Shown here: positions 47,013 to 50,715 of the stretch, in pieces
How the letters are laid out: each line of letters begins with the position of its first letter
Numbering within the stretch: the stretch's first letter is position 1
NCBI GenBank assembly: GCA_039800165.1
Contig: JBDLRH010000009.1
Span: forward strand, 1-50,715
Length of the DNA: 50,715 nucleotides
Direction: 5' to 3'
Source: JBDLRH01 sp039800165
Lineage (GTDB): Bacteria; Pseudomonadota; Gammaproteobacteria; Burkholderiales; Burkholderiaceae_C
Position numbers and translations under genes: made by a program
The notes under the pieces: generated by a model
The model's input: only the letters and a program-made list of their open reading frames with translations
Databases searched by the model: none
What the model was told of the DNA's origin: nothing

Positions 47013-48752
47013 ATGAGCACACCGTTTGACTGGGCGCAGTCCAGCCAGCAGTTCCAGCAGGCGATCCAGGAAAACTGGGGCAAGGCGCTGCAATCCTTCC
47101 AGCAACTGGATCTGTCCAAGGGCCTGCCCGGTGCCGGCGCCATGCCCAACCTGGCGTCGCTGCCCGGCATGCCGGCCGAGCCGCTGCACTTCGATCCGGC
47201 CAAGCTGCAGGAACTGCAGCAGCAGTATCTCAAGGACGCCGCCGCGCTGTGGAATCAGGGGCTTCAGGGGGCGCCGGAGGCCAAGGACCGCCGCTTCTCG
47301 CACGACGCCTGGGCCGCCAACCCGGTGGCCGCCTTTTCGGCTGCCGCCTACCTGCTGAACGCCCGCACGCTGATGGGCCTGGCCGATGCGATGCATGCAG
47401 ATGCCAAGACCCGTGCCCGCGTGCGCTTTGCGGTCGAGCAGTGGGTGGCCGCGTCGGCGCCCAGCAACTTCCTGGCCTTCAATGCAGAGGCGCAGAAGAA
47501 GGCGATCGAGACGCAGGGCGAGAGCATTGCGCAGGGCGTGACCAACCTGCTCAAGGACATGCGCCAGGGCCATGTGTCGATGACCGACGAGAGCGTGTTC
47601 GAGGTCGGCAAGAACGTGGCTACCACCGAAGGCGCGGTGGTGTTCGAGAACGAATTCTTCCAGCTGATCGAATACAAGCCGCTGACGGCCAAGGTGTACG
47701 AGCGGCCGTTCCTGCTGATCCCGCCTTGCATCAACAAGTTCTACATCCTCGACCTGCAGCCCGAGAACTCGTTCATCCGTCATGCGGTGGCGCAGGGGTA
47801 TCGCACCTTCGTCGTCAGCTGGCGCAACCCCGACGCGTCGATGGGCAGCAAGACCTGGGACGACTACATCGAGAACGCCGCCATCTGCGCCATCGACACG
47901 GTGCGCGAGATCACCGGCGCCAGGACGATCAACGCGCTGGGCTTCTGCGTGGGCGGCACCATCCTCAGCAATGCGCTGGCCGTGCTGGCCGCGCGCGGCC
48001 AAAAGCCGGTGCAAAGTGCGACCTTCCTGACCACGCTGATCGACTTCAGCGACACCGGCGTGCTCGATGTGTTCATCGACGAGAACTTCGTGAAGTTCCG
48101 CGAGATGCAGTACGCCAACGGCGGCCTGCTCAAGGGACAGGACCTGGCATCGACCTTCAGCTTCTTGCGCCCGAACGACCTGGTGTGGAACTACGTGGTG
48201 GGCAACTACCTCAAGGGCGAGACGCCGCCGCCGTTTGACCTGCTGTACTGGAACAGCGACTCGACCAACCTGCCGGGCCCGATGTACGCCTGGTACATCC
48301 GCAACACCTACCTCGAGAACAACCTGGTCAAGCCGGGCAAGGCCACGGTGTGCGGCGAGAAGATCGACCTGCGCAAGGTGGACCTGCCGGTCTACATCTA
48401 CGGCAGCCGTGAAGACCACATCGTGCCGATCGGCGGCTCGTATGCCAGCACCCAGTGGCTGCCGGGCAAGAAGCGCTTCGTGATGGGCGCCTCGGGCCAC
48501 ATCGCCGGCGTGATCAACCCGCCTGCGGCCAAGAAGCGCAGCCACTGGCTGCGCGAGGACGGCAAGTTCCCCAAGACCGCCGACGAGTGGATTGCCGGTG
48601 CGAAGGAACTGCCGGGCAGCTGGTGGACCGACTGGGCCACCTGGCTCAAGGGCCACGCAGGCAAGCAGATCGCGGCGCCCAAAGCCTACGGCAAGGGCAA
48701 GTTCAAGGCGATCGAGGCGGCACCGGGCCGCTACGTCAAGGCCAAGGCCTGA
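47013..48752 (+). CDS. phaC: Class I poly(3-hydroxyalkanoate) synthase PhaC
   Basis: Polymerises 3-hydroxybutyryl-CoA on the surface of PHB granules. 579 residues, a normal class I length. The lipase-like box with nucleophile Cys312 is LGFCVGGTILS; the catalytic Asp is in YIYGSREDHIVPIG and the His in GASGHIAGVINPP. The N-terminal 90 residues are variable and helical, as in other PhaC1 proteins. GAGGAG precedes the ATG at 47013. It is the first gene of phaC-phaA-phaB, divergent from the small membrane protein gene. Confidence 0.97.
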   Translation: MSTPFDWAQSSQQFQQAIQENWGKALQSFQQLDLSKGLPGAGAMPNLASLPGMPAEPLHFDPAKLQELQQQYLKDAAALWNQGLQGAPEAKDRRFSHDAWAANPVAAFSAAAYLLNARTLMGLADAMHADAKTRARVRFAVEQWVAASAPSNFLAFNAEAQKKAIETQGESIAQGVTNLLKDMRQGHVSMTDESVFEVGKNVATTEGAVVFENEFFQLIEYKPLTAKVYERPFLLIPPCINKFYILDLQPENSFIRHAVAQGYRTFVVSWRNPDASMGSKTWDDYIENAAICAIDTVREITGARTINALGFCVGGTILSNALAVLAARGQKPVQSATFLTTLIDFSDTGVLDVFIDENFVKFREMQYANGGLLKGQDLASTFSFLRPNDLVWNYVVGNYLKGETPPPFDLLYWNSDSTNLPGPMYAWYIRNTYLENNLVKPGKATVCGEKIDLRKVDLPVYIYGSREDHIVPIGGSYASTQWLPGKKRFVMGASGHIAGVINPPAAKKRSHWLREDGKFPKTADEWIAGAKELPGSWWTDWATWLKGHAGKQIAAPKAYGKGKFKAIEAAPGRYVKAKA

Positions 48753-48808
48753 TCCGGCGCGGCTGCGGCAGTCGCAGCACGTGCCATCATTTTTTCTGGA
48801 GACATCAA

Positions 48809-49990
48809 GTGGAAGACATCGTCATCGTTTCGGCTGCACGCACCGCGGTCGGCAAGTTCGGCGGCTCGCTCGCCAAGACCTCGGCGCCTGATCTGGGCGC
48901 CATCGTGATCCGCGAGGCGATTGCCCGCGCGAAGCTCGACGCCGCGCAAATCGGCGAGGTGATCATGGGCCAGGTGCTGGCCGCGGGCTCGGGCCAGAAC
49001 CCGGCGCGTCAGGCGATGATGAAGGCCGGCGTGGCCAAGGAAACGCCGGCGCTCACCATCAACGCCGTGTGCGGCTCGGGCCTGAAGGCCGTGATGCTGG
49101 CCGCGCAGGCCGTGGCCTGGGGCGACAGCGAGATCGTGGTGGCCGGCGGCCAGGAAAACATGAGCGCCGCGCCGCACGTGCTGATGGGCAGCCGCGACGG
49201 CCAGCGCATGGGCGACTGGAAGATGGTCGACTCGATGATCATCGACGGCCTGTGGGACGTGTACAACCAGTACCACATGGGTATCACCGCCGAGAACGTG
49301 GCCAAGGCCCACGGCATCACCCGCGACATGCAGGACGCACTGGCGCTGGGCTCGCAGCAGAAGGCCGCTGCCGCACAGGACGCCGGCAAGTTCAAGTCCG
49401 AGATCGTGGGCGTGAGCATTCCGCAGAAAAAGGGCGACCCGCTGGTCTTTGACGCCGACGAATACATCAACCGCAAGACCGGTGCCGATGCGCTGGCCGG
49501 CCTGCGCCCGGCCTTCGACAAGGCCGGCAGCGTGACCGCGGGCAACGCCTCGGGCATCAACGACGGCGCTGCTGCCGTGGTGGTGATGACCGCAAAGAAG
49601 GCCGCGGCGCTGGGCCTCAAGCCGCTGGCGCGCATCGCGGCCTTCGGCACCAGCGGCCTGGACCCGGCCACCATGGGCATGGGCCCGGTGCCCGCGTCGC
49701 AAAAGGCGCTGGCGCGCGCCGGCTGGAAGGCGCAAGACGTCGACCTGTTTGAACTGAACGAGGCGTTCGCGGCCCAGGCCTGCGCGGTCAACAAGGCGCT
49801 GGACATCGATCCGGCCAAGGTCAACGTGAACGGCGGCGCGATCGCCATCGGTCACCCGATCGGCGCTTCGGGCTGCCGCATCCTGGTGACGCTGCTGCAC
49901 GAGATGCAGCGCAGCGGCGCGAAGAAGGGCCTGGCGGCCCTGTGCATCGGCGGCGGCATGGGGGTTTCCCTCGCTGTCGAGCGCGCCTGA
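48809..49990 (+). CDS. phaA: Acetyl-CoA acetyltransferase (beta-ketothiolase) PhaA
   Basis: Condenses two acetyl-CoA to acetoacetyl-CoA, the first step of PHB synthesis. 393 residues of biosynthetic thiolase type. The acyl-accepting Cys88 is in NAVCGSGLKAVM, the catalytic His in AIGHPIGASGCRIL, and the second Cys in LCIGGGMGVSLA. The start is GTG at 48809, with GGAGA 6 bases upstream; earlier in-frame codons lie inside phaC. The 56-base gap after phaC and the common strand support one operon. Confidence 0.96.
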   Translation: MEDIVIVSAARTAVGKFGGSLAKTSAPDLGAIVIREAIARAKLDAAQIGEVIMGQVLAAGSGQNPARQAMMKAGVAKETPALTINAVCGSGLKAVMLAAQAVAWGDSEIVVAGGQENMSAAPHVLMGSRDGQRMGDWKMVDSMIIDGLWDVYNQYHMGITAENVAKAHGITRDMQDALALGSQQKAAAAQDAGKFKSEIVGVSIPQKKGDPLVFDADEYINRKTGADALAGLRPAFDKAGSVTAGNASGINDGAAAVVVMTAKKAAALGLKPLARIAAFGTSGLDPATMGMGPVPASQKALARAGWKAQDVDLFELNEAFAAQACAVNKALDIDPAKVNVNGGAIAIGHPIGASGCRILVTLLHEMQRSGAKKGLAALCIGGGMGVSLAVERA

Positions 49991-50063
49991 AGGGCGTACA
50001 ACCGTCCGCACACGAACGCGCTGACACACATCACTGAATTTTCATCAACGAGGAGAAGAAGGA

Positions 50064-50715
50064 ATGGCTCAAAAAGTTGCATACGTCACCGGCGGCATGG
50101 GTGGCATCGGTACCTCCATCTGCCAGCGCCTGCACAAGGACGGCTTCAAGGTGATCGCAGGCTGCGGCCCCACGCGTGACTTCACCAAGTGGCTCGACGA
50201 ACAGAAGGCGCTGGGCTACACGTTCTATGCGTCGGTGGGCAACGTGGCCGACTGGCAGTCGACGGTGGACGCGTTCACCAAGGCCAAGGCCGAGCACGGC
50301 CCGATCGACGTGCTGGTCAACAACGCCGGCATCACCCGCGACCGCATGTTCCTCAAGATGACGCGAGAGGACTGGGACGCGGTGATCGACACCAACCTGA
50401 ACTCGATGTTCAACGTGACCAAGCAGGTGGTGCCCGACATGGTGGAGCGTGGCTTCGGCCGCATCATCCAGATCTCGTCGGTCAACGGCGAGAAGGGCCA
50501 GGCCGGCCAGACCAACTACTCGGCCGCCAAGGCGGGCATGCACGGCTTCACCATGGCGCTGGCGCAGGAACTCGCGGCCAAGGGCGTGACGGTCAACACC
50601 GTGAGCCCGGGCTACATCGGCACCGACATGGTCCGCGCCATCCGCCCGGACGTGCTCGAGAAGATCGTGGCCACCATCCCGGTCAAGCGCCTGGGCACAC
50701 CGGAAGAGATCGGCT
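50064..50715 (+). CDS. phaB: Acetoacetyl-CoA reductase PhaB, truncated by window end
   Basis: NADPH-dependent SDR that makes (R)-3-hydroxybutyryl-CoA for PhaC. 217 codons are visible out of about 246. Motifs are VTGGMGGIGTSICQRL, VNNAGITRDRMFLKM, the Ser in IIQISSVNGEKGQAGQ, and the Tyr-x3-Lys in TNYSAAKAGMHGF, then NTVSPGYIGTDMVRAI. GAGGAGAAGAAGG precedes the ATG at 50064, a very strong ribosome binding site. It lies 73 bases after phaA and continues past base 50715. Confidence 0.97.
   Translation, partial: MAQKVAYVTGGMGGIGTSICQRLHKDGFKVIAGCGPTRDFTKWLDEQKALGYTFYASVGNVADWQSTVDAFTKAKAEHGPIDVLVNNAGITRDRMFLKMTREDWDAVIDTNLNSMFNVTKQVVPDMVERGFGRIIQISSVNGEKGQAGQTNYSAAKAGMHGFTMALAQELAAKGVTVNTVSPGYIGTDMVRAIRPDVLEKIVATIPVKRLGTPEEIG

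Overview
The window is a stretch of GC-rich chromosome, almost certainly from a betaproteobacterium of the order Burkholderiales. The evidence is high third-position GC, a zapA-ssrS pair, orphan Bug-type solute receptors, a pgeF-phaC-phaA-phaB block, a riboswitch-led btu operon and a gentisate cluster of the nag type. No insertion sequence, integrase, prophage or CRISPR array is visible. Genus cannot be fixed from this sequence alone.

Layout. 1-1756 (minus): a ZapB-like coiled-coil gene, zapA, 6S RNA (ssrS) and a TauE/SafE exporter. 1818-7640 (plus): a cobalamin riboswitch followed by btuB, a signal-less binding-protein paralogue, btuF, btuC and btuD, joined by 4-base overlaps. 7657-12124: a Zn alcohol dehydrogenase divergent from a MaoC-type hydratase, an acyl-CoA dehydrogenase and a Bug receptor. 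12132-18421: nth, an aminotransferase, an unknown protein, a second Bug receptor, an SDR, a GST and an HSL-type esterase. 18479-28442: phoD, serB, mfd, ispD, ispF, ompR, bdhA and an alpha/beta hydrolase. 28464-32089: relA, tRNA-Val(GAC), a VOC protein and a PAS protein with a broken histidine-kinase core. 32370-35280: an M81 metallopeptidase, a 2-keto-4-pentenoate hydratase-like protein and a NUDIX hydrolase.

35391-45883 is a catabolic block of about 10.5 kb. On the minus strand lie 3-hydroxybenzoate 6-hydroxylase (nagX), gentisate 1,2-dioxygenase (nagI) and fumarylpyruvate hydrolase (nagK), followed by a full TRAP transporter. A MarR regulator diverges from nagX across a 17-bp palindrome. 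Behind it lies a second minus-strand operon: Rieske oxygenase, glutamine-synthetase-like ligase and 2Fe-2S ferredoxin. Maleylpyruvate isomerase (nagL) diverges from that operon. Together these genes give a complete route from 3-hydroxybenzoate to fumarate and pyruvate. They also include an extra ligase/oxygenase module whose substrate is unknown and which is the most promising lead for new biology in the window.

45921-50715 holds pgeF, a small membrane protein with a 13-bp duplication in its tail, and the polyhydroxybutyrate operon phaC-phaA-phaB. phaB runs off the end of the window. With bdhA at 26695-27465, the window covers both synthesis and part of the use of PHB.

Other points to re-examine are three in-frame SD-plus-GTG units in the phoD leader, a PAS protein whose expected phospho-acceptor His is Arg, and an ompR with no adjacent sensor kinase.
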